This document shows, one piece after another, positions 33,113 through 43,119 of a stretch of 64,000 bases of DNA. The stretch covers positions 3,209,202 to 3,273,201 of the forward strand of contig OY811988.1 in the NCBI GenBank assembly GCA_963681505.1, in the 5' to 3' direction. This DNA is from Eunapius fragilis (Eukaryota; Porifera; Demospongiae; Spongillida; Spongillidae). How positions within the stretch are numbered: the first letter of the stretch is position 1; each line of letters starts with the position of its first letter. The notes beneath the pieces were generated by a model. It did not search any database and was not told the origin of the DNA. It was given only the letters and a program-made list of their open reading frames with translations. The translations under genes and the position numbers were made by a program.

Positions 33113-33216
33113 TGTTAGGATATGAACTAATAGTTAGTTAACTGTGTGACTCTACATGATGCGCATGTATCTGTAGCGTGTTCATATCAGTGTGCAAATT
33201 GAGCTATTTCCCTACA
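33113..33216 (+). repeat. 3' LTR of gypsy element 1
   Basis: 104 bp, identical by eye to 28666-28769; target duplication GTCAC follows at 33217-33221. Confidence 0.97.
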
Positions 33217-33339
33217 GTCACAGCTGCAACCCCATTTGCCATTTGATAATCCTGCAAAGCATAATCTCTTAGTCAGAGTGACAGCTCTTAAAAGAGCTGT
33301 AATTGGTTCCAGATGATGTACTGCAGAACCCAGGGAAGG

Positions 33340-33770
33340 ATTGCTCCATGTTCAGGTTTGCAGCCACAGTATATGTGTCAAAGTTTAAGACCACATGCTG
33401 GGACACCACACATGGAATCATGCAGGAAGTTAGTTAGTCCTGCAAAGCGAGGCAGATAGATAGCTCTTAAGAGAGGTGCATGTAATAGGTTCCAGCTGAA
33501 AATCATGGTCCTGCATGTTTTAGCAGCCATAGAAGCTATGGCACATACTGGGCCACCAAATATGGTATCCATACAGGAAGGAGGCAGGCATGTGGTTTTA
33601 TAGACTGTACAGCTGTAAGATAAAATATTGTTTACACAGAGAACCTAGGGAACATGTTTTAGCAGCCATAGATGCTACATCCTGTATGGCAAGGTTTAAA
33701 AGACACATGCTGGGCCACCATACTGTATATGGTATCCATTGACAGGCATGTGGTTTTATCCTTGCAAAAA
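33340..33770. repeat. Tandem array, right part (three units)
   Basis: Three units (starting near 33353, 33515 and 33655) with GTTTTAGCAGCCATAGA, CATGCTGGGCCACCA and GGCATGTGGTTTTAT blocks. They continue the array broken by gypsy element 1. Confidence 0.75.
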
Positions 33771-33775
33771 TATAA

Positions 33776-35123
33776 TACAGTAGGGACTCGAAGATACGGA
33801 AAAATCGCACCTCGAAGATACGGAAAATAAGGCACATTCCATTGCTCTTTAAATAAACAGTCCGTGGTCTTAACAAACCAACCACGTTGCCCTCTAATGC
33901 GATTCACCGCTGAAGGCGCCCTTACCTGAAATGTAATTCACTTGAGCGCGCCGCTTCGTTGTGCCTGGCAAAGTAAACAATCTGTTGTCGACTATTTCCA
34001 TATTGTCCTCATGCCAGCCATAGGTTCCGCGCGTTTGCAGACCTCCCTAGCGCATATACCTGCCCCGCGCAATGCCCACTGCGTGCATGCATGCATGCAT
34101 GCGGATGTAATATGCATTATGAGTTCTCCTTTCACACTCACCAATTCAAGTCTGTTGGTAAGACAATATTATTCAAAGAACTTCAAACAGGGGCCTACCT
34201 GTGACATTATTCATGCAGACTTGTTCGTGTCCATGTTGGTGCAATGATGTCTATGTTCACAGTTTATTTTAAAACTAAACAAAAATTGGCTAACCTGATT
34301 ACAATCCCAGTTCATTGAGTGCCGGTACAATTTTATAATCTGATGTCTATGCATGCATGTGTGACTGTATCAAAGAACATTTGTAAACTTTCAATTGCAT
34401 CATTATAACTTTAAATTGTTTACCTTTACATGCATGCAAAGTGTGTGTCCCATTACGAATGCATTACTTATGACAACCTAGCCACATGTCCACACAGAAC
34501 AATCACAGATCAATTGCTTTCTGGTCTCTGGCACCATGAGGTGAGATGGACATTGCAGACAAATGTCTGTGATGTATGTATGATCAGGTCTGGCCAGTTG
34601 ACACTTTTTATAGCATTTAGGAATTTACCAGTACCCCAGCTACACTATGTAGACATACATTTCATACATTGGTCCTTCTGTGTACCTCACCAGAATTAAC
34701 ATACCCATTGTACATAGTCTATCATTTATGTTAATGCAGACTTGTCTTTTTTCAACCATCCAGAATGTCGGCAACTGAAAATAATAAGCATTATGCCATG
34801 TGCACAAAATTTAGATTTATAGGGAGTATCTTACCATGTCAAGGACAGGTTCCTCCACAAAAAATGCACGCGAAGAGTGAAACCAGAACCTTTCAGAATA
34901 AATTAATTGTTCCATGTCCATAACTTTAGCATAATAACTATGCATCGAGTTCAACACTTTCCACATGGCAATGCATATGCGTACCTGCCACAAAATTTAT
35001 GTAATATTTTTTAGAAGGCATTACAACAGATACAATGTACAAGAGGCATATAGGGACAGGTAGCAACTTCAAGTGTATATATTTGCTCTATGTAAATGAC
35101 TATGGACATGCATGAACCGTGTA
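33776..35123 (+). repeat. Left arm of Tigger-derived palindrome
   Basis: Near-identical inverted copy of 35868-37220. Contains a GCAT-rich run (34084-34103). Confidence 0.9.
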
Positions 35124-35525
35124 ACACACGGCAATGGCAGTACTAGTACTAGTCTGCGATTGCAATAAAACTGACCCATCTGTTTAGCTTGCTAATGATT
35201 TTCCACGCACTTGCTAATGTACTCAGGTACATGTGGATTATATGTCGTGGGAGTTCTCAGTCCTCAAACAACTATATCGTACCTGACCACCCGAAGGTAT
35301 GTATGTATCGTGGAATTGAGGTACTGCTATTGAAAACTTATAGGGATGCGTTTTTATTTACTTTTTAGCGCTAGTACAGAAGTATGTACCCTGTTTTATC
35401 ATAGCTAAGAATACAACTAAAGTACGTGCGGAACTTACCACAAAACAGGTCACGCTTTGCGCATCAATTGGAGTTTCGATTGTTTGGAATACAATTTATA
35501 GCACGGGTGGCGAGGCAGAAAACTG

Positions 35526-35833
35526 AGTTTAGAACTTTACGAGAAGTTAGAAGTTATTAAGGAAGTGAAGGCAGGTAAACCAATAGATGATATATCGGTG
35601 CTTGTGTACAGTTTGGAATAAGTAAGAGTCAGGCTTACCAACTCTATAAAGATAAGGATGCCTTGCAAGTATCAGCACGAAGTGACAGTGTGCCTGTCCA
35701 CTCAAAGTTCAGAAAGAACAAAGCCAGGACACTAGAAATCAATCCCGCTGTGTTTGACTGGTTTTGTTCTGTGCGATCGTTTAGAGGTGCTGGTAAATCC
35801 TACCTCTTGCGATGGCTTCATTTGGAAGATGAG
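35526..35833 (+). pseudogene. Pogo/Tigger transposase DNA-binding fragment
   Basis: A CENP-B/pogo-type N-terminal helix-turn-helix starts near 35532 (ELYEKLEVIKEVKAGK), continues after a one-base frame change near 35608 (FGISKSQAYQLYKDKD), and leads into the second HTH (35700-35800: LEINPAVFDWFCSVRS). The DDE catalytic domain is missing: sequence passes straight to the right arm of the palindrome. In a whole element this domain binds the terminal repeats, so it is consistent with the CAGT ends and TA duplication. Dead because of the shift and truncation. Confidence 0.8.
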
Positions 35834-35867
35834 GTTATGATTCCAACCAGCGAGGTGGAATCATAAC
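35834..35867. repeat. 12-bp-stem hairpin at loop/arm junction
   Basis: GTTATGATTCCA, 10-nt loop, TGGAATCATAAC. The hairpin ends exactly where the right arm begins. Confidence 0.9.
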
Positions 35868-37220
35868 TACACGGTTCATGCATGTCCATGCATAGTCATT
35901 TACATAGAGCAAATATATACACTTGAAGTTGCTACCTGTCCCTATATGCCTCTTGTACAGTGCATATCTGTTGTAATGCCTTCTAAAAAATATTACATAA
36001 ATTTTGTGGCAGGTACGCATATGCATTGCCATGTGGAAAGTGTTGAACTCGATGCATAGTTATTATGCTAAAGTTATGGACATGGAACGATTAATTTATT
36101 CTGAAAGGTTCTGGTTTCACTCTTCGCGTGCATTTTTTGTGGAGGAACCTGTCCTTGACATGGTAAGATACTCCCTATAAATCTAAATTTTGTGCACATG
36201 GCAAAATGCTTCTTATTTTCAGTTGCCAACATTCTGGATGGTTGAAAAAAGACAAGTCTGCATTAACATAAATGATAGACTATGTACAATGGGTATGTTA
36301 ATTCTGGTGAGGTACACAGAAGGACCAATGTATGAAATGTATGTCTACATAGTGTAGCTGGGGTACTGGTAAATTCCTAAATGCTATAAAAAGTGTCAAC
36401 TGGCCAGACCTGATCATACATACATCACAGACATTTGTCTGCAATGTCCATCTCACCTCATGGTGCCAGAGACCAGAAAGCAATTGATCTGTGATTGTTC
36501 TGTGTGGACATGTGGCTAGGTTGTCATAAGTAATGCATTCGTAATGGGACACACACTTTGCATGCATGTAAAGGTAAACAATTTAAAGTTATAATGATGC
36601 AATTGAAAGTTTACAAATGTTCTTTGATACAGTCACACATGCATGCATAGACATCAGATTATAAAATTGTACCGGCACTCAATGAACTGGGATTGTAATC
36701 AGGTTAGCCAATTTTTGTTTAGTTTTAAAATAAACTGTGAACATAGACATCATTGCACCAACATGGACACGAACAAGTCTGCATGAATAATGTCACAGGT
36801 AGGCCCCTGTTTGAAGTTTTTTGAATAATATTGTCTTACCAACAGACTTGAATTGGTGAGTGTGAAAGGAGAACTCATAATGCATATTACATCCGCATGC
36901 ATGCATGCATGCACGCAGTGGGCATTACGCGGGGCAGGTATATGCGCTAGGGAGGTCTGCAAACGCGCGGAACCTATGGCTGGCATGAGGACAATATGGA
37001 AATAGTCGACAACAGATTGTTTACTTTGCCAGGCACAACGAAGCGGCGCGCTCAAGTGAATTACATTTCAGGTAAGGGCGCCTTCAGCGGTGAATCGCAT
37101 TAGAGGGCAACGTGGTTGGTTTGTTAAGACCACGGACTGTTTATTTAAAGAGCAATGAATGTGCCTTATTTTCCGTATCTTTGAGGTGCGAATTTTCCGT
37201 ATCTTCGAGTCCCTACTGTA
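35868..37220 (-). repeat. Right arm of Tigger-derived palindrome
   Basis: Near-identical inverted copy of 33776-35123. Confidence 0.9.
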
Positions 37221-37418
37221 GTCAACATTCACAGACATGTAGTGTGAATGTGGTATAAAAATCCCCTCAGAGAGTATCAAAGCTGGCAAGCATATACTCC
37301 AATGCAAATTGATCTGGCGTTATTCGTTTTCCTATCTCGCAGACGAACACACGCACACGATACAATACATCGTTCCCATGCGTGTAGGACATATTGCATC
37401 CAAACATTGCAAACACTC

Positions 37419-37781
37419 CTACCTCATAATATTTCTTTTCCTGCAGTATTGGGCCTTAGCGGTCTCCTTCTTACTTTCCGGATCAAGGCAGTATTGAGCC
37501 TTCGCGCTATCCTTCTTACTTTCCGGATCAAGCCAGTATTGGGCCTTAGCGCTCTCTCTCTTACTTTCCGGATCAAGCCAGTATTGGGCCTTCATGCTAT
37601 CCTTCTTACTCTCATGATCGGCTTTGTAGCGCTTCCTGTCGCAAGTCTTCTTTTTTTCATGCGCTTCTTGAAAACTGTCACGCTCCTCAATATCTTGCGA
37701 CGCGCCAACACAACAGTCATCATTTAACTTTGCGATCTTCTTTGCACGATTCTTTTCTCTTCGCCATCGACGTGACGGCAT
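37419..37781 (-). CDS. DPESKK-repeat protein, Helitron-like N-terminus
   Basis: 120-codon minus-strand frame from ATG at 37781. A basic start (MPSRRWRREKNRAKK) is followed by a Cys pair and acidic segment, then four 15-residue repeats of consensus DPESKKxxAKAQYxL. The DNA repeats every 45 bp (37445-37625). Such repeats are, to my knowledge, common at the N-termini of Helitron-like helicase or OTU-containing transposon proteins of sponges and cnidarians; no helicase is visible here. The end (ATGAG|GTAGGA near 37421) may be a splice donor. A related start (MPSRQQRGE) is on the minus strand near 48904. Confidence 0.6.
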   Translation of the reverse strand: MPSRRWRREKNRAKKIAKLNDDCCVGASQDIEERDSFQEAHEKKKTCDRKRYKADHESKKDSMKAQYWLDPESKRESAKAQYWLDPESKKDSAKAQYCLDPESKKETAKAQYCRKRNIMR

Positions 37782-37784
37782 TTT

Positions 37785-38795
37785 GAAGAAAACAAACCAG
37801 ACATGTCAAGCTTTTGGTATACAACCGTGACAACAATTGAATAGTAACTGTAGCGCATGCACTATATGAAATATAGAACGTGTTCAACCACACGTTCCCG
37901 CCCACTTTTATGTCTTCCAAAGGCCGATAAAATCTGTTGTGGGCTATACTAACAAAACTAAGTTTGCTAGAGATTGAAATTTGTGTCAAGCATAACTCTC
38001 GCTACTAACATAATAAAACAAATCCAACTCGACAATAAGTTTCTAACTTGTTGGTTCTAGTGCTTCCGCATAACGGCTAACATTATATTTCAATCGTGAC
38101 AAAGATGCAATGCAATAAACCTCTTATCCGAGCAAATCTTATCTTATCAGATCCGGAAGAAGAAGAAGAAGGAGAAACTTTTTTTTAGGTTCGAGTGTGG
38201 GAACGAGAGAGCGTTATCTCTGTTGTCTGAACTTTCTAAGCGTCGGCAGTTTGATTACATTGTAGGCAATTGTTGGCTGTATCCAAATACGCTCGCTAAA
38301 GTCCAACTGATTCTACGGTGCATCGGCAATAGTGGAATCTGGTGTTTTGCTAATCGTATTCATCACACTTCAAATCCTACATAGGACCTACTAACGTAGG
38401 TCCTGCAAAATTATTACGCAATAAATGATAACGTGACGCACAGGGAGGGGGGGGGGGGGGGGGGAGGAGGGTGCTGTCTGCTTCTGGCCCGATACAAAAT
38501 GCGTTCGAGGGTTCGATCGCGCTGGGGCGACAATTAATAACTTCTCTTCTATTTCGGCGCCCCTTAAAGCCCCTCAGATCCTGAAAAGGAACGGACCTCT
38601 CGACGTGCAAGGTATCGAGCAGATCCTGAAAAAAGACAGCGATATTGCCATAGTCCTGAACGTGCATCTCGCTCGGCGAAAAGAGTTAAGGTCACTCAAA
38701 GGTATGTCGTACCTTCACAACCTCCCTCTCATATCAAGATGGATTACTTAACATGCAATACGGCTCATAATCGGGTATGAATAAAAATCAATGGA
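37785..38795. other. Upstream region; (GAA)n and G-run element fragment
   Basis: Contains (GAA)n near 38157, a G17 run at 38446-38465 followed by GTGCTGTCTGC...GGCCCGATAC typical of element C (a truncated copy), and no recognisable gene. Confidence 0.5.
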
Positions 38796-39087
38796 ACAAG
38801 TAAATAAAAACATTCTCTATGAGAAAGTTGGTGGATATAGGATTTGAAGGCAATGGTGGTGTAAAAAGGAAGGAAACAAGGGTCTAATAATAAGGGAAAA
38901 TGGAATAGTCCTATATTTAGCACATTTCTATATGTAGGATATAGTATATGTTGTTCGTGTGCTAAAAATAGGACTATTCCATTTTCCCTTATTATTAGAC
39001 GCTTGTTTCCTTCCTTTTTGCACCACCATTGCCTTCAAATCCTATATGCCACCAACTTTCTCATAGAGAATGTTTTTATTTACTTGT
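38796..39087. mobile_element. Foldback MITE family E, copy 3
   Basis: 292-bp palindrome, ends ACAAGTAAATAAAAACATT and reverse complement, arms of about 125 bp with few mismatches, loop TTTAGCACA...TGTGCTAAA. Confidence 0.92.
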
Positions 39088-39109
39088 AGTATTATAGAAT
39101 CCCGCGATA

Positions 39110-39581
39110 CACGTTAGTATAAACGCGTCAATTTAGTCAGATAAAACGCTTCTACCATCCTGTGTTGGCACTAGGGTGTTAATAACACTTCTCAATGATG
39201 GAAGAACTCGCGCAGTGGCAGCCATCACGAGATTTGGAGACGCGGATTCAGGAATAATAATAGCCAATGGTATGGAGCTTGATAAGGAATGGAGATTGTA
39301 ACTTGTCTTATGTAATAATCTGCAACATTTCACAACCCCTCCCCTCAAATGATTGAATACGGGACGGGCAGCGATCACCTCCCATATAGACCCGACACGA
39401 AAAGCTGGGGGGGGGGGGGGGGGGGGGTGCTGCCCGCCTCAGGCCCGATACAAAAAGCTGGGGTGGGGGGGGGGGGTGCTGTCCGGCGCTTCAGGCCCGA
39501 TACAAAAAGCGGGGAAGGGGGAGGGGCTGTTTAGCAGAAGAGGGGGCGTTACCATATATGAAAGGGGGGGTTGCAACCCCC

Positions 39582-39612
<31 letters not shown>

Positions 39613-39625
39613 TGGATCCGCCTCT
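39110..39625 (-). mobile_element. Element C copy, inverted
   Basis: Ends at right with CCTGGATCCGCCTCTG. Contains three G-run units each followed by GTGCTGYCCG..CAGGCCCGATAC, then GGTTGCAACCCCC and a C24 run. The part at 39115-39330 is the reverse complement of 18650-18864. Confidence 0.75.
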
Positions 39626-39639
39626 GAGTACATGTAATC

Positions 39640-40505
39640 CATTAATATGTCTAATGTTACTAATGTACCTGGCGTCCTCCCGGGAGTACTCACATTTGTC
39701 TACCGTGGTGTACTGTAATACAGTTATTCACGTTCTTCCAGTTTAACATCCCTTTTACATTTGACAATGCATGCTAGTAGTTTAGAGCTTGGCCCGAATT
39801 TCCAGGCTCTAATTATTTTTCTCTGGTCCCAAGCAGACCCAAGCCAGAACGTCGAAGTGAAGCTATTCGATCGCGGTACTGGTACGCCTAGTTAGTACAG
39901 AAGGTTACATAGAAACCACGCATATCGCGATCTAATAGTTTCGCTTTGAAACCCTGGCTTGGGATCAAAGAAAAAGAATTATACCTTGGCAATTCCCAGC
40001 AAAAAGTTCTTAGACAAGATTCCTGCCCAAGATCTTGACCAACTTGCCCAAGACTTGCCCAAGGTGCCAAGATTATGCCGGCCAAGTTTTGGCCAAGATC
40101 TTGGCCAAGATCTTACCCAAGATATGACAAGATCTCGGCCTCCTGGCACGATCTAGCTGTTCTTGGCAGAAATCTTGCCCAAGAACTTTTTGCTGGGTTT
40201 CGGGCCAAGCTCTAAAGGACCTGTACAACGAGCATGCACTGTCAAATGTTAAACTGGCTGGACGTGGATAAAAATTTTTTCTACAGTAAGCATCGCAGTA
40301 GGCAAATGTACCCCCGAGAGGAGGTCCCGGTACTAACGCCACTGATGTTGCCGTTGAATTTTCCACTGCTAACGACGAACGCACCAGATACTTTGGTACT
40401 GTAGTTTTTACCGGTGCTTTGAAACGAAATACATGTGGTCATGAATATAATTATCGTTTGTTCAGTTTAGCCCCCCCAAATATGATAGGCTTCCGCCGCT
40501 CCTAC
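39640..40505 (-). mobile_element. Element A copy, inverted
   Basis: Reverse-complement match of element A (16623-17579): the right end reads AAATATGATAGGCTTCCGCCGCTCCT and the middle shares AGCTTGGCCCGAA and the CGATC region. It is interrupted by the MITE at 39995-40197 and abuts element C. Confidence 0.75.
39995..40197. mobile_element. 203-bp MITE, CCCAGCAAAAAGTTCTT ends
   Basis: Inverted ends CCCAGCAAAAAGTTCTT / AAGAACTTTTTGCTGGG and an interior with repeated TTGGCCAAGATCTTGGCC-like words. Element A at about 16910-16930 has the uninterrupted site, so insertion is certain and the duplication is about 2 bp (TT). Confidence 0.85.
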
Positions 40506-40960
40506 CGTTACGACATCGATTTCAGAATTGAGCGATCATGATTGCAGTTTATCTCGATATGTAAATTACAAGTGCCATCGAGACTGTACTACGACGTCGT
40601 TACAGTTTATTTAGATTACCTGCATTGTACAGACCCGTAATTCGATACCACTACAGGATGTAACGACGTTACATCTCGAAATGGCCTGAAATTTTCTCGT
40701 TGTGTACTACACACACAACGGGATCCAGGATAGTACGATAACAGCCACTAGTCTAAGTGGTATGGGGGAGCGCTGTAAGCTCTCCCATTCGTACCCTCTG
40801 GCGATATGGGAGGGTTGTTCCCTCCCGCACCCTCCCCGGCCCCCAACGCATAATGCTGTATCCGCTGCATCTCAGTTGGGATATTTCTGTAGGGTCAGTG
40901 CTGCCGCGATATGGTCTCAGTTTGTCGACATCGTCTATACTTATATCGCGACATGAGTAA
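40506..40960. other. No gene seen
   Basis: Short frames only. The GGGGGAGCGCTGTAAGCTCTCCC and GGGAGGGTTGTTCCCTCCC words at 40765-40826 suggest another MITE fragment. Confidence 0.4.
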
Positions 40961-40977
40961 AATATCGCGATACTATG

Positions 40978-41292
40978 TAGTCTGGCGTAGCCACACCCTC
41001 GCGTAGACACGTAGGGTCTGGGGAAATGCCTATACCCGACTGGTTCTAATGAGCAATTATTGCGTTCTACGTCACGCTGCGTCACGTAATGAGGAATGCA
41101 GCGAAATGGGCTAAGATTGGCTTGTAAATTTGCAAACAACACCTACAAGCCAATCTTAGCCCATTTCGCTGCATTCCTCATTACGTGACGCAGCGTGAAG
41201 TAGAACGCAATAATTGCTCATTAGAACCAGTCGGGTATAGGCATTTCCCCAGACCCTACGTGTCTACGCGAGGGTGTGGCTACGCCAGACTA
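40978..41292. mobile_element. 315-bp near-perfect palindrome, 9-bp TSD
   Basis: Starts TAGTCTGGCGTAGCCACACC and ends with the reverse complement. Arms of about 150 bp look near-perfect, centre near 41136. GATACTATG lies directly outside both ends (40969-40977, 41293-41301). Ends and duplication length place it with the elements at 11447 and 49807. Confidence 0.95.
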
Positions 41293-41301
41293 GATACTAT
41301 G

Positions 41302-42640
41302 AGTATCGCGATATTGTATAGTGAGCGTCACAAATGATGTCACGCTGACCATATGTATGCATGGTTCCCCCTAACGTGACATGATATATCATAGATAGTT
41401 TAGTCTATGGATATAAATATATAATATAGGGTATGTATGGTAACGATAGCGTGACTTGTTAATTTATTATTGAAAAATTGATATTTAATACTCGGATTTA
41501 ATATGATGGCGGCATCCGTTGGCAACAAGAGGGAATTGTATTTCCGTGTGCGCGAAGCCTACTAGAAGGCATACACATCAAAAAGATCAAACAAACCATG
41601 AAAATTCCATCAATATCTGGAATGACATGAAAAAGGCGGACAATTTGTCAGATGCCGTAATTATAAAGAAGTTTGTGGAGAAGCAAGCAATGATGTCCCT
41701 TAAGAAGAAAGGATAGCTTGTAGGGTTTTGGAGTAGTCTACCTTATAAGCCGGCGGAGGAAATCATTACTCAATGCCAAGGCCAGGCTGAATTGGGATTG
41801 ATCTCTACTGCGGACAGGCGTGTCTTTCACAGGTTAACAAATGACCTTTACTGCCATCAATTCAGGATGATTTACAATGTCGGAATTCTCAGTCATGTGG
41901 CCTGTATTTTGCAAGTAAAAGATGTTTCAACAGCACAGACAAATACATAGACAGAATAAAAGTGACACTACAGGAGCCCCAATCATTGACCAACTTGCAT
42001 TTGTATTGTACAGTAGTTCCTCATCGTATTGTAATAAGATTGGGAAATGAATTAAGTGTTAGTAATAACTGGTGACCGCCCTGATGGAGATGCAGCAGAC
42101 TGGGTGAATATTGAAGACACTGCTACTGAGCAACACAAAACAATTCCACCTGATAGTGTTCAAAGTGGTTCCCATATATAGGTGATCAACTCCCAGTAAT
42201 CTCATTGAATGAACACTTCCAAGAACTATGGGAAGAAGATACACTGTAGCTTGAATTAAACAACTGTGCCAATTGTCATTTAATGCGATTAAAAAATCCT
42301 GCTTGCATGTGTGAACAAAGCCAAGATATTAAAAAATAATATCACAAGAAATTATTTCTTGAATAAATACAAAAACATTATACTAGAATATCAGTATATG
42401 TTGAATGATAGAAATCAGCCTGCTGTGGAAATGAAAATAAAGAAACTTCATAATTGTGCGTGGCAGGTAAGGGGGGACGGGGGGCATGGTATAATGAAAT
42501 GTGACATCATTTAAAGGTGGGGTATGGGGGTATGGTTCTTATATTTCTGACAAATGTGGACAACATATGTATGTATGGTCCAATATTCATCAAAAAAGCG
42601 TGACATCATTTATGGATGTTCCCATTTCATCAAGGAATTA
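41302..42640. other. No recognised gene
   Basis: A 65-codon Lys-rich frame at 41519-41716 and other short frames have no recognisable family; the region looks like decayed transposon sequence upstream of the hAT remnant. Confidence 0.35.
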
Positions 42641-42647
42641 TTATTTT

Positions 42648-42790
42648 AATAATAAAACCATTCTCTAAACGAGAAGGTTGGTTGAATGTAGGAATCAAAG
42701 GAGATGGTGATATTAAAAGCTAGGGAACAAGGCTTCTGATTGAAAAGGAAAAATGAAATAAATCAATATTAGCAGCATGTTATCATATTA
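42648..42790 (+). mobile_element. Foldback family E, half copy
   Basis: Only the left arm is recognisable: ATTCTCTAAACGAGAAGG, TTGGTTGAATGTAGGAATC, TAGGGAACAAGG, diverged from the full copies. Confidence 0.6.
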
Positions 42791-43119
42791 TACTTTGAAT
42801 TTATGGAAATGTATTCAAATGAAATAATTTATTGTACAATTATTCATATATTGGCGTCCTTGTCTGCCTCCGCGCCCCCATCTACTACCACGTCCCCGAC
42901 TACCACCACGTTCCCAACTGCCATCCAATGAAGTTATCTTGGAAACGTCAAAGAAAGTCAGTGACGTTTATTTCAATCTTTGTGGTTTCAACGTTGGCCT
43001 TGGTTCCACTGTTTGGAAGCAACAGATATAGTGTTGTGCTATTATTGCGCCAAAGTAAATGCTTTGACAATTACCTATGGATAGAGGGGAGATGTAGCAT
43101 TTATTTTAACAGGCTATTA

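Larger units (their letters stand above)
28666..33216 (+). mobile_element. Ty3/gypsy LTR retrotransposon 1, young
   Basis: Full-length 4551-bp element: identical 104-bp LTRs, perfect GTCAC target duplication (28661-28665, 33217-33221), primer-binding site, gag and pol in the order protease, RT, RNase H, integrase, which defines Ty3/gypsy. Identical LTRs mean recent insertion. Two frame changes (about 29500 and 30327) split the coding region. No envelope-like ORF. No strong polypurine tract precedes the 3' LTR; the sequence there is ATAGTGACGAAA. Confidence 0.97.
33776..37220. mobile_element. 3.4-kb palindromic Tigger/pogo-derived element
   Basis: Starts TA then CAGTAGGGACTCGAAGATAC and ends with the reverse complement then TA, so TA target duplication with CAGT-type ends, as in Tigger/pogo elements. 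Arms 33776-35123 and 35868-37220 (about 1.35 kb) differ at only a few positions and encode an identical 101-residue (33942-34247, 36750-37055) and an identical 89-residue frame (34430-34699, 36298-36567). CTCGAAGATACGGAAAA is repeated twice within each end, a likely transposase-binding repeat. The 0.74-kb loop holds a transposase N-terminus. Interpretation: a Tigger copy in which the 3' half was replaced by an inverted copy of the 5' half. Confidence 0.9.

Noticed and set aside
33942-34699. 101- and 89-codon frames identical in both arms of the Tigger palindrome as real proteins
   Set aside because: The whole arms are near-identical in DNA, so frame identity is not evidence of coding; no transposase motif in them.
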